In this document: positions 47,813 to 56,385 of the stretch, piece after piece
Numbering within the stretch: position 1 is the first letter of the stretch
How the letters are laid out: the number at the start of each line of letters is the position of its first letter
Assembly (NCBI GenBank): GCA_013426755.1
Contig: AP019861.1
Coordinates: forward strand, 1,075,638-1,139,637
From: Spirochaetota bacterium
GTDB lineage: Bacteria > Spirochaetota > UBA12135 > COTS27
Length of the DNA stretch: 64,000 nucleotides
Reading direction: 5' to 3'
Position numbers and translations under genes: made by a program
The notes under the pieces: generated by a model
Database searches by the model: none
What the model saw: only the letters and a program-made list of their open reading frames with translations
Told to the model about the DNA's origin: nothing

Positions 47813-47870
47813 TGGATCATCTCGGTAATTCAATATAAAATCGTGAAAATATAAAATCCTGACTATGTGA

Positions 47871-48752
47871 TTAACCTTTTACAGCACCAGCCATCAACCC
47901 GCGCACAAAGTACCTTCCTGATAAAATATATAAGAGGAGAGTAGGGAGAGCGGCGATAATGGCTGCTGCCATGTGTACGTTATATTCTTTCACCCCTGTT
48001 GAGCTGTTGGCGAGATTATTGAGGGCTACGGTCATTGGAATGCCTTCGCCTGAGGTGAATGAGACACCGAAGATAAAGTCATTCCAGATGTTTGTGAATT
48101 GCCAAATGAAGCAGACAACAATGATGGGTACCGATGAAGGGAGCATGATTTTAAAGAAAATTTGAAAAAATCCTGCTCCTTCTATGGTGGCTGCTTGGAC
48201 GAGTTCTGTTGGAAAGACTTCGTAGTAGTTTCTAAAAAATAGGGTCGTGAACCCCACTCCATAAGCTATATGGACGAGGATAAGTCCGATAGGGTTATTG
48301 GAAATCGCTAAAATCCCTAACGTTCGTGCAGCAGGAATTAAAATAGCTTGAAATGGGATGAAACAACCAAAAAGCAATAATCCAAAGACCCAATTGTGCC
48401 CTGGAAAACGCCATTTGGTTAAAACATAGCCATTACACGCCCCTAAGAATGTAGAAATAACGACACCAGGGACCACTATTTCAATGGAATTGTAGAAATA
48501 GTCTTTAAGTCCTTTACAACGTAATCCCACACAAGATTCTTGCCAGGCGCTTATCCAGGGCATTAAAGTGAAATTTTCAGGCAGTGCTAGCATATTGGCT
48601 TTACGGATCTCTTCTAGAGTTTTAAACGAGGTTACGATCATCACGTAAAGTGGGAATAAAAAAGACAAACACGCTAATAGTAATAATCCGTAAATAATGA
48701 TGCGGATAATAGGACTGTGCATGTAAAGGACGCTATCGTTATCTTTTTTCAT
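47871..48752 (-). CDS. Sugar ABC transporter permease (MalG/UgpE type)
   Basis: Inner-membrane permease of a CUT1 importer. It has an N-terminal TM, then five more hydrophobic segments; the EAA loop is EAAxxG-like in QAATIEGAGFFQIFFKIMLPSS, which docks to the ATPase. The C-terminus FVRGLMAGAVKG is diagnostic of the MalG-type subunit. Its ATG overlaps the stop of the upstream permease gene by four bases (ATGA), so the two are translationally coupled. Together with the MalF-type permease it forms the transmembrane pore. Confidence 0.95.
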   Translation of the reverse strand: MKKDNDSVLYMHSPIIRIIIYGLLLLACLSFLFPLYVMIVTSFKTLEEIRKANMLALPENFTLMPWISAWQESCVGLRCKGLKDYFYNSIEIVVPGVVISTFLGACNGYVLTKWRFPGHNWVFGLLLFGCFIPFQAILIPAARTLGILAISNNPIGLILVHIAYGVGFTTLFFRNYYEVFPTELVQAATIEGAGFFQIFFKIMLPSSVPIIVVCFIWQFTNIWNDFIFGVSFTSGEGIPMTVALNNLANSSTGVKEYNVHMAAAIIAALPTLLLYILSGRYFVRGLMAGAVKG

Positions 48753-49687
48753 TGTTTTTTTGTTCTGAATTCATTGTAAAGGTAAGGGCCTATAACGGCG
48801 ACAACTGTCATAAACATCATAATAGCACTCGCTGAGCCGATTGCCATTTTAGAGCGGGTGAATGTGTAGGAGTACATGAATGTGGCAGGGAGTTCTGTCG
48901 CATTGCCAGGACCTCCTCCTGTTAGAGCTATGACTAGATCGTAACTCTTAATAGCAAGATGCGCTAAGATTATCACAGCACTAAGCAGCGTATAACGTAA
49001 TTGTGGTAGAATAATGCGGAGGTAAATCTTATAAATAGACGCTCCTTCTAATAGGGCGGCTTTAATAATATCACTATCGATGCCACGAAGTCCTGCTAAA
49101 AACAATGTCATCACAAAACCAGTCGATTGCCAGACGCCGACTAGGATCACAGCATAAATAGCCCTGTCTGGATCAATAATCCAATTAAACGTAAAACTTT
49201 CCCAGCCCCAATTTCTAACGACACGTTCGATGCCTAAACCAGGATTGAGCAGCCATTTCCAAGCTGTACCCGTCACAATAAATGACAATGACATTGGGTA
49301 AAGAAGGATTGGTCTAATAAAGCCCTCAAACCGAATGCGCTGATCGAGTAAAATAGCTAACAATAACCCAATCCCACAGCTAAATCCAATATACAAGACG
49401 CCAAAAATACCTAAGTTTGAAATAGCTTTATACCAATTAGGAAGCGACCATAAAATAAAATACTGTTTCCACCCAGCCCAGTTGTACTGTGGAATTAACG
49501 TTGACGTCGTGAATGATAACGTCAATGTCCACAGAATAAAGAAATAGACAAATATAATTGTCAATAAAAATGATGGAAGAATCACTAAGATAGGCGTTGG
49601 ATGTTGCCGTGCTCTTAGCAGAAAGGCTTTAATATCCCTCCCAAGTAAAACGAACGGTTTAAGTGATAAAAGACGAGAATTTCGCAT
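48749..49687 (-). CDS. Sugar ABC transporter permease (MalF/UgpA type)
   Basis: The other CUT1 permease subunit, 312 residues with six or more membrane spans. Features: FLLTIIFVYFFILWTLTLSF as the first TM, WKWLLNPGLGIERVVRNWGW, and the EAA loop KAALLEGASIYKIYLRIILP. ALTGGGPGNATELPATFMY matches the TGGGP...T loop typical of MalF-type subunits. Related to AglF/UgpA; the sugar is not determined. The gap to the upstream binding-protein gene is 366 bp and contains a strong RNA hairpin. Confidence 0.94.
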   Translation of the reverse strand: MRNSRLLSLKPFVLLGRDIKAFLLRARQHPTPILVILPSFLLTIIFVYFFILWTLTLSFTTSTLIPQYNWAGWKQYFILWSLPNWYKAISNLGIFGVLYIGFSCGIGLLLAILLDQRIRFEGFIRPILLYPMSLSFIVTGTAWKWLLNPGLGIERVVRNWGWESFTFNWIIDPDRAIYAVILVGVWQSTGFVMTLFLAGLRGIDSDIIKAALLEGASIYKIYLRIILPQLRYTLLSAVIILAHLAIKSYDLVIALTGGGPGNATELPATFMYSYTFTRSKMAIGSASAIMMFMTVVAVIGPYLYNEFRTKKQ

Positions 49688-50053
49688 AAAAACTTCAAAC
49701 CTATCAGTTGCTCTCTTAGCAATTATTTTTTTACCCTAAAGCAGCTAGCATAGTCTGAAACTGCTATATGTAAAGTAAAGGATACATTGAAATGTGAAAC
49801 ATCGTTTTACATTGAAATAGTTAGGATTGTATCATTAATCGTCGCTAGTTATAGATTATAAATTATTCACTTAGGCATAAGCAGTGGCTGCGACTACGAA
49901 TAGTTGATAGATAGATTTAAAGATAGATAGGTTTAATTAAGTACGATCATCTGTTCTAGAATGGTTCTTATAGAATATTTTTTTGCTTATAGAATATCTT
50001 ATAAGAACCATTCTAGAGGACAGACGATGAAATAATACCCGTCTATATATAGG
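49688..50053. other. Gap between sugar-binding protein and permease genes
   Basis: 366 bp with no gene. The right third is a hairpin (49951-50023). The rest is AT-rich without strong features apart from a short GATAGATAGATTTAAAGATAGATAG run near 49906-49930. Confidence 0.5.
49951..50023 (-). promoter_or_regulatory. 18-bp perfect inverted repeat downstream of binding-protein gene
   Basis: TCTAGAATGGTTCTTATA (49955-49972) and its exact complement (50000-50017) form a stem with a 27-base loop, extended by CTGT/ACAG after a 2-base bulge. It starts 31 bases after the binding-protein stop codon. No U-run follows on the minus strand, so read-through to the permease genes is possible. Such structures commonly stabilise the upstream mRNA and keep the binding protein in excess. 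Confidence 0.65.
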
Positions 50054-51346
50054 TTACTGGACAGCAAGGCCGACCGCATCAGTTAAGGCTTGTGCGGCTG
50101 CTTGGCTGGATTGGTCGCTATTGAAAAACTGTGTGATGACGTCGTACATAGCGTTTTTGACTGCGGCAGGTGAAGCGTGTCCGTGTGCAAAGCTACCGAC
50201 CATGGTATTGTTATTATTGGCGGCGGTCAACTGAGCCATTGCTTTTTTTCCACAATCATCGAAATCATCATCAGGAACGTCGACACGTGCTGGCACGGAG
50301 CCTTTGACGACATTAAAGGCGGATTGAAACACAGGGTCCATAATAGATACAGCCATGAGGTTCTGTGCATTACGACGATTGGCTTCTATTTCAAACATAA
50401 CGAATTGGTCGGAATTGAATATGACCGCTTCTTGGGTGCCTGGGAATCGGAAACAAAGGAAGTCTTCGTCAGGTACTTGATTGGCTTTGATAAACTCACC
50501 TTTAGCCCAGTCGCCCATGATCTGCATACCCGCTTTGCCTTCGATAACCATTGCAGTGGCTAGATTCCAGTCTCGACCGGGAAAGTTCGGATCGACTAGA
50601 TCGCGAATATCACGTAAGCGATTGAAGACAGTCTGCATTTCTTTAGAATTGATAGCGGCTGGATCGAGGTCAATCATTGCGCGTGTATAAAAATCAATTC
50701 CTCCGACAGAATACACGAGGCTATCAAAAACAGTAGCTTCCTGCCAGGCTTGCCCGCCGTGGGCGATTGGAATGTATCCAGCTTTTTTGATTTTTTTAGC
50801 AGCGGCTATAAATTCGTCCCATGTCTGTGGCGGACTTAAGCCTAATTCATCAAAAATAGCCTTGTTACCCCAGACCCAATTCACAGAATGGACGTTGACG
50901 GGAGCCGAGATCCACTTGCCATCATATTTGGCAAATTTCTGCAGTGCTAATGGAATGACGGTATCCCAATTGTTTTCATTAGCAACGGTATTGAGATCGG
51001 CTAGGACACCTTCTTGTGCCCATTCTACGATATCAAAGCCGAGCATTTGAACTGCTGTTGGCGAGTCGCCGGCAGCAACGCGTGCACGGAGAGCTGTCAT
51101 GGCTTGTTCGCCACCGCCTCCTGCAACAGCGATGTCTTCCCAAGCAACGCCTTTGCCTTCTAGGTCTTCTTTTAAGACATTGAGGGCAGCAGCTTCACCA
51201 CCGGATGTCCACCAGTGGAGAACACCGACTTGGTTAACATCTTTTTGCTTAGAACAAGCGCCTAGCAGTGTTAAAATTAATAAACTTATACTTATAAGAA
51301 CACTTAAGGTCATAAGTAATGATTTTTGTGACAATGTTTTTTTCAT
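50054..51346 (-). CDS. Sugar ABC transporter substrate-binding lipoprotein
   Basis: Extracytoplasmic solute-binding protein of family 1 (COG1653) for the CUT1 importer. The ATG at 51346 is chosen because AGGAC lies nine bases before it and it gives a clean lipoprotein signal ending in LILTLLGAC, with the lipobox LLGAC; the longer TTG start adds eight residues. Mature text [38 protein letters not shown] and [14 protein letters not shown] is typical of glucose/glucoside binding proteins of the AglE/GtsA kind. The lipid anchor would tether it at the inner membrane. The following hairpin could help raise its expression over the permeases. Confidence 0.94.
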   Translation of the reverse strand: MKKTLSQKSLLMTLSVLISISLLILTLLGACSKQKDVNQVGVLHWWTSGGEAAALNVLKEDLEGKGVAWEDIAVAGGGGEQAMTALRARVAAGDSPTAVQMLGFDIVEWAQEGVLADLNTVANENNWDTVIPLALQKFAKYDGKWISAPVNVHSVNWVWGNKAIFDELGLSPPQTWDEFIAAAKKIKKAGYIPIAHGGQAWQEATVFDSLVYSVGGIDFYTRAMIDLDPAAINSKEMQTVFNRLRDIRDLVDPNFPGRDWNLATAMVIEGKAGMQIMGDWAKGEFIKANQVPDEDFLCFRFPGTQEAVIFNSDQFVMFEIEANRRNAQNLMAVSIMDPVFQSAFNVVKGSVPARVDVPDDDFDDCGKKAMAQLTAANNNNTMVGSFAHGHASPAAVKNAMYDVITQFFNSDQSSQAAAQALTDAVGLAVQ

Positions 51347-51487
51347 AGAGTATTTGTCCTGTATGATCAAATATTATAAAATATGAGTAATGATTAAATT
51401 TAAAAGGTTTGTACGGTTAAAATAGACTTAAATTATGATTTTATTAGGTTAGGACGCCTAGTAGCTGTTAGTTGTGGTGGTGAATGG

Positions 51488-52762
51488 TTATGACCAGGGG
51501 ATGAATCCCATTTCTTTTTTCCCAAGGTCGCTTAGGTCTTCTAGATGACTTCGATGGGCGTAGGCTACTTCGCGATGTTCGGGAGCGAAATCGGGTGCGC
51601 TATGTCCTTTAAGGTAGGCTTGTTTTTGAAGTTCTAGATATTGGCGGTTGCGTTCGCAGAGGGGTGCGGAGCCGACATAAACGACACTACTGGTTTGATC
51701 TCCGCTGTGTTCGTTTTCGACGGCGTGAATGAGATCATGGTGCCACCAGACGGTGTCCCCTGGCTGCATGAGTGGAATGCTGACTAGTCCATTTAGGAGA
51801 ATTTGATGCCATTCGTCATTGATAGCTTGTGCGCGAGCAGGTTCGGCGCCACAGAGAACCTCTTCTTGGATGTCGTCTTGGAATGGACGCATGAGCAGGT
51901 AGGCGGTGCTTTGCTTGACCATAGGAACGAGTTGTAGTGTGCCATCACCGGGTCCTTGTTTGGTGAGAGCCACCCATCCTTGGTAGGTTCTAAAAGCTCT
52001 ACACACAGCAGGGGAAGGGATATTGGCAACTTCGTTACGATAAGCGCCATTGAAGGGGTCATAATTTTTCCAATTTCCTTCGAAGATGGGGTTATAGATT
52101 TTTTGATTGGCATTATCGATCCACCTTTCTACAGACCCGCCATCGATGTGCGGTGATAACCCAAGTGAAGTATCGCCTGGAGCTCGCATACGGAATCTGT
52201 CTGCGTAGATGCATTCTTTATCAGGGTCAAAGTATTTGACGCCGTCGACTTCATGTTTCCAGAGATGATTGAGGAATTGTTTAGCTTTCGCCATATTTTT
52301 ATGCTGGCGAATATTCATTTGTGTATGAGACCAGTAGATATTGAAGATCTGTGGTTTTTTGCTGTCTAAGTCTGAGAAGTACTTATCGAGATTGGGGTCG
52401 ATGTCCTGGTCGTAATATTTATTCTCTTCGATGTAATCGATGAGATTTTCGTACCATTGGGTCATTTGGGCGGAGTCTACGATGTTACGAATAACCACAG
52501 CGCCGCGATTTAAGATGCGTTCTATCGTGGTTGCAGAGACCGTTTTATGTTCTATGTCTTCTAACTTGACTTCTGGGATAGCAGAGCCATACTGTTGGGT
52601 TTCGGTGTGGATTTTTTCGGTTTCTTCGGTCACTGCGGTGACAATATCCTTCCATGTTTCTTTTGCGTTTTTCTGCATTCGGTTGCGAAGCATGGTTTTG
52701 GTTTTCTTTTTGATCTCAGCAACTGCTGTAGGATTGTTCCAGTCTATGTTATTGGGTAGCAT
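51488..52762 (-). CDS. YbiU/DUF1479-type Fe(II) dioxygenase-like protein
   Basis: DUF1479 family, 424 residues, similar in layout to E. coli YbiU. Family text: VSATTIERILNRGAVVIRNI, DLDSKKPQIFNIYWSHTQM, ADRFRMRAPGDTSLGLSPHI, VERWIDNANQKIYNPIFEGN, FRTYQGWVALTKQGPGDGTL, ending with PGDTVWWHHDLIHAVENEHSG. The double-stranded beta-helix metal site is suggested by HID in SPHIDGGS and the distal His in DLIHAVE, so a 2-oxoglutarate-type oxygenase reaction is likely; substrate unknown. GAGGAAAG six bases before the ATG is a good ribosome-binding site. It precedes the sugar ABC genes by 141 bp on the same strand and may be their first gene, hinting at a modified or oxidised sugar substrate (inference). 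Confidence 0.88.
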   Translation of the reverse strand: MLPNNIDWNNPTAVAEIKKKTKTMLRNRMQKNAKETWKDIVTAVTEETEKIHTETQQYGSAIPEVKLEDIEHKTVSATTIERILNRGAVVIRNIVDSAQMTQWYENLIDYIEENKYYDQDIDPNLDKYFSDLDSKKPQIFNIYWSHTQMNIRQHKNMAKAKQFLNHLWKHEVDGVKYFDPDKECIYADRFRMRAPGDTSLGLSPHIDGGSVERWIDNANQKIYNPIFEGNWKNYDPFNGAYRNEVANIPSPAVCRAFRTYQGWVALTKQGPGDGTLQLVPMVKQSTAYLLMRPFQDDIQEEVLCGAEPARAQAINDEWHQILLNGLVSIPLMQPGDTVWWHHDLIHAVENEHSGDQTSSVVYVGSAPLCERNRQYLELQKQAYLKGHSAPDFAPEHREVAYAHRSHLEDLSDLGKKEMGFIPWS

Positions 52763-53575
52763 GATTTCTTTCCTCGATTCAATTATAAATCTTATAAGTT
52801 ACACTGCAGAGTTATATTGGGTTAGAGTTAGTGATACGTAGTTAATTATTTATAATCAATTTTCACAGCTTATTTTGTTACTATTTTAATAGTATACCAT
52901 CAATAGTGTATAATCAATTTAGCTACTTGTCTGATATTTTACAGTCATTATGTCAATTGTTTAGTGAAAGAAGTTTGGCGAAAGAAAAATATTGAATTTA
53001 CCCTTAAAGATAATTAAAAACAGCCATGATTCTCTATAAGAAGTGCCTGTGATTAAGATATTTAACGGGATTAACGGGAGAACTAGCATTGTAGTTCGTT
53101 AATGGAGGAACTCAATCAGATAAAGTATACTATCTTTACTGAATTATCTTTATTGAATTTTGTAAAATTCAGTAAAATTTTTATATCAATTCATATCAAT
53201 TAAGCCTGTTTAGACGGATTATGGTTTGATAGCAGTCAATTTATGTTTATTATGAAGGCTTTTGAATACGTGAGCGAGGGTATGTTAGTTAATTGTAAGA
53301 TGTTTTTACGGAAGACGATTAAAAATTTATTACGGCTAAGAAATTATGAGCGATTTAGGTGCTCATATCTAGGTGCTAATATTTAAAAGATCAGCCAATT
53401 TAAAGAGCAGTTCATCCGATAATAGATTAGATTTAAGGCTGGATTTATATTTTTGAACTGTATTGTGTTATATTGTGTTAATGAGTGAGTTATTGTAAGT
53501 GTATTTTATTGCAATTGTATTCTTGGGGAGAATAACTGTATTATGCAGTAGAAATATGGCTATACAGTGGAAATA
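52763..53575. other. Intergenic gap upstream of DUF1479 gene
   Basis: 813 bp. TATAAT on the minus strand at 52782-52787 may be the -10 of the DUF1479 gene, with a poor -35. TTTACTGAATT (53134-53144) and AATTCAGTAAA (53166-53176) form an 11-bp perfect inverted repeat followed by ATTTTT on the plus strand, but no gene precedes it. TTATATTGTG is doubled near 53464-53480. No protein gene recognised. Confidence 0.45.
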
Positions 53576-53647
53576 TGGGCGTAGCTGGATTTGAACCAAC
53601 GACCACCACCATGTCAAGGTGGCACTCTACCCCTGAGTTATACGCCC
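53576..53647 (-). tRNA. tRNA-Val (anticodon GAC)
   Basis: A full cloverleaf folds on the minus strand: acceptor GGGCGTA with TACGCCC, D stem ACTC/GAGT around AGGGGTA, anticodon stem CCACC/GGTGG with loop TTGACAT (anticodon GAC), and T arm GTTGG-TTCAAAT-CCAGC. The discriminator base is A and the CCA end is not encoded. Confidence 0.95.
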
Positions 53648-53649
53648 CC

Positions 53650-53775
53650 AATGAATGTATTTAATGTACTTAATGTATTTCAATGTGTACTCAATGTATT
53701 TTAATGAATGTATTTCAATGCATTTTTAATATATTTCAATGTATTTTTATCAATATATTTCTATTACGAATACAT
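53650..53775. repeat. Degenerate AATGTATTTC-type repeat upstream of tRNA-Val
   Basis: Imperfect 10-14-bp units (AATGTATTT, CAATGTGTACT, AATGAATGTATTTC, CAATGTATTTTTAT) fill the bases just 5' of the tRNA gene, including its presumed promoter. Confidence 0.6.
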
Positions 53776-53998
53776 TTCTATGATGGTTTTATCTTTTCTT
53801 GAAGTGATGCGCTTCTAATGGGTAATACGCTCCTGTTATGTTTAAAGTTGAAATGCGGTAAAAGAACAGAAAACCATGCTCAATCAGGAAAAATTATACC
53901 ATGATAGGATTTTGTTAAAGACAAATAATCTAATAATGATGATTGAATGGTGATTGGGTAGTGATTGAGTAATAATGATTTAAAGATGATTGAATAAC

Positions 53999-54232
53999 AA
54001 TTGATGATTGAATAATAATTGATGTCTGGATAACAATTGATGTTTGGATAACAATTGATACTTGGATAACAATTGATGTTTGGATAACAATTGATGCCTG
54101 GATAATAATTGATGCCTGGATAATAATTGATGCCTGGATAATAATTGATGCCTGGATAATAATTGATGCCTGGATAATAATTGATGCCTGGATAATAATT
54201 GATGCTTGAATAACAATTGGGTAATAATGATT
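53999..54232. repeat. 18-bp minisatellite, about 13 copies
   Basis: The unit AATTGATGCCTGGATAAT starts every 18 bases from 53999 to 54215. The six or so central copies (from 54089) are almost identical, the flanks are diverged. A leftward reading frame across it (NYYPGI repeated) is a product of the repeat length being a multiple of three and is not called as a gene. It ends about 50 bases before the FlgH-like gene. Confidence 0.95.
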
Positions 54233-54278
54233 GAATAATGGTTGTTAAGCGGCATAACAAGAGTATGATGATAAGAAT

Positions 54279-55508
54279 ATGATGAATTCCTCAGATCACG
54301 ACAAAAACTACAATGGACAACAGAGTTGGAGATTGTTTCAATCATCCTGGTTACTAATTGAGCGCTGGGTTCGTATGAGTATAAAAAATATGAATGTAAA
54401 GAAATTGTTATTATTATTACGGTTCGTTCGTGAAAAACTGGTTTTTAAGCCGTTTTTAAGGATATTGTTTTTGAGAATATTGTTTGTAGGGTCTATAATT
54501 TTAAGCAATGTTGTTATGATTATTATCAATGGAAACGCAATTCAAGATTCTAATCGGCAGCCAGCAGCAGCCATTCTTTACGCTCAGGACCTCTGGAATA
54601 ACAATCAAGGTTTTTTCACGCCAGCACAACAATTGCCACTTGGAACAATTATTGAGGTTATGTTCGATGATGATTTTGATTTTCGTTATGATTTAGAAGC
54701 GTCTAAAGGTAAATTGGGAGAATATAATGATATAAGTGTGCTTAAAGAATTTTTATTGCCGTTATTGGGTAATCGTGGAAATGCGTTAGAAGGGACGCGA
54801 GATATTTCAATTCGCAGTCGTGAACGGCTTAGCGGTAGCATCGGTGCTGTGATTACAGCCTATAATCCCGCCAATAAGACCTATACACTCAATGTTGCTA
54901 GAGAAATCAACCTCAATAATGAAGACCGCGGGCAATTGAATTTCGCTGCGCAAGTTAATGGGAATCATATCAGCGAAGACCAGACAATTTCCGCCACAAA
55001 GCTTGCCAATCTTACACTTTTTTATGAAAATAGACAAGATACCATTACATTTACTGAGGATGATTTCGAAAAACTCAATTTCCCGACCCAAGACGAAATA
55101 GCTGCCGTAAGAAAGCAAATTAAGGACATTAAACGGCAACGTCGTGAAACTGCTGAACAGGAAGCAGCTCAATTGTTACAAGAACAACTAGCGCTTCAAT
55201 CCACCACACCGCTTACGCAATCACCTCCAGATCAGTCTCCATCATCACCAGAACAAGAGACTATTCCAAATAATAGCAGCACACCAACCACAATCAATAC
55301 AAATAGATCCGTTACCAATCAAATTATAGGACAAATTCCTAGAAATAACCTGCAGAGCGTGACCAATCAGATTATAGTTCGAGAGCCAATTGAAGGTCCA
55401 GAGGATGATCTTCCTGCGGTACCCGAGATAGAAATTGAATTGACCGAGACCAAAAAGCGTGAAATATTCCTGCAATTACTGAATATTTTCATAGACGATT
55501 GGTTTTAA
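54279..55508 (+). CDS. FlgH-like envelope protein with extended C-terminus
   Basis: 409 residues. A basic N-terminus and a long hydrophobic segment (LFLRILFVGSIILSNVVMII) act as export signal or anchor. The middle (about residues 118-255) resembles FlgH, the flagellar L-ring subunit: LPLGTIIEVMFDDDFDFRY in the place of the GDIITV strand, then SGSIGAVITAYNPANKTYTL, NVAREINLNNEDRGQLNFAA and SATKLANLTLFYENR, matching the NGNL.I.G...I..NNE..... ISG.....I...N.I.S..IA...I.Y order. A charged coiled-coil (IKDIKRQRRETAEQEAAQLL) and a Gln/Pro/Ser-rich region with a doubled (S)VTNQII motif follow. No other flagellar genes are close. The ATG at 54279 is the furthest-upstream start; Met33 (54375) is an alternative. 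Confidence 0.55.
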   Translation: MMNSSDHDKNYNGQQSWRLFQSSWLLIERWVRMSIKNMNVKKLLLLLRFVREKLVFKPFLRILFLRILFVGSIILSNVVMIIINGNAIQDSNRQPAAAILYAQDLWNNNQGFFTPAQQLPLGTIIEVMFDDDFDFRYDLEASKGKLGEYNDISVLKEFLLPLLGNRGNALEGTRDISIRSRERLSGSIGAVITAYNPANKTYTLNVAREINLNNEDRGQLNFAAQVNGNHISEDQTISATKLANLTLFYENRQDTITFTEDDFEKLNFPTQDEIAAVRKQIKDIKRQRRETAEQEAAQLLQEQLALQSTTPLTQSPPDQSPSSPEQETIPNNSSTPTTINTNRSVTNQIIGQIPRNNLQSVTNQIIVREPIEGPEDDLPAVPEIEIELTETKKREIFLQLLNIFIDDWF

Positions 55509-56385
55509 CCCCGTGTTATCGGATCATTCAATTAAAGCCACCATGACTCAGTTAAAGCAATGTTACAAAGACAATGTTATAAAGACAATGTTATTAATCA
55601 ATGTTATTAATGAATATTGTTTATCGGTGTTGTTAATCAATGTTGTTAATCAATGTTATTAATGAATATTGTTTATCGATGTTGTTAATCAATGTTACTA
55701 ATGAATATTGTTAATGAATGCTGTTGGTTAATGTAATTTAACTGTAAAGCGATTGATGTAATGCGACTCCCATCAATCTATTTATGACGCGCTTCCCATC
55801 AATTATTTACTGCTTCATCGACTGTTCAGGCGTTAGTGCTGGAATTATGCCGCAGTGTCTTAATATCATTGACAATTTATAACTCAATGTCTTCTCTGTA
55901 TTCCTTATAATTGAACGTCTTCTCTACATTCTTATCTTATCGATAAGAATAGAATCATTGATAAACTGCGGAGCGTAAATCTGCAGAGCGTAAATCTGCA
56001 GAGTGTAAACTGTGGAGCGTGAACTGTGGAGCTTATGGGTACAGATTTTTAAGTTTACAGAGCGTATACTGGGAAATGAGCAGAGACATATTGGGAAATG
56101 AGCAGAGATCTTCGAACTTATTTTGGATTCACTTACTAAGGGTAGTGTAAAATTGGTAACGTAAAATTGGATATAAATTTGTTGTACGGTTATAAGATTT
56201 AGAGTACAATAGTAAGTTTTATGGAGAATCGTAGATTTTATGGCGAATTTTGCTGTAAAACCGCTAGGCGACTTGAGAAGGGACTAGCCCATAAATAGCA
56301 ATTTTTGCTGTAAAACCGCTAGGTTGTCAAGGAAGGAAGCGAATAATAAAGGATTTTGGGGAAAGAAGTAAGGGATTATTATAGA
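55509..56385. other. Intergenic gap upstream of dnaE with repeats
   Basis: No gene. 55555-55735 is a drifted repeat of AATGTTRTTAATSAATRTTGTTAATC type. 55928-55950 is a 9-bp perfect hairpin (ATTCTTATC-ttatc-GATAAGAAT). 55968-56030 is a 15-bp repeat with units like GCAGAGCGTAAATCT, about four copies. The 20-mer TTTGCTGTAAAACCGCTAGG occurs at 56249-56268 and 56304-56323, 55 bp apart. Confidence 0.55.

Noticed and set aside
53134..53176. Intrinsic terminator or small RNA end (11-bp inverted repeat followed by ATTTTT)
   Set aside because: No gene or promoter precedes it on the plus strand and the stem is AT-rich; kept only as a note in the gap entry.
53880..54345. Two overlapping leftward frames with repeated NYYPGI or LLSRHQ peptides
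   Set aside because: They are translations of the 18-bp minisatellite in two frames; no signal, ribosome-binding site or unrepeated domain supports a real protein.
56304..56345. Possible small SRP RNA (GGAAGGAAGC string resembling the 4.5S loop)
   Set aside because: The needed pairing UCAGGUCC...GGA...AGCA is missing; it is just a purine-rich stretch before dnaE.
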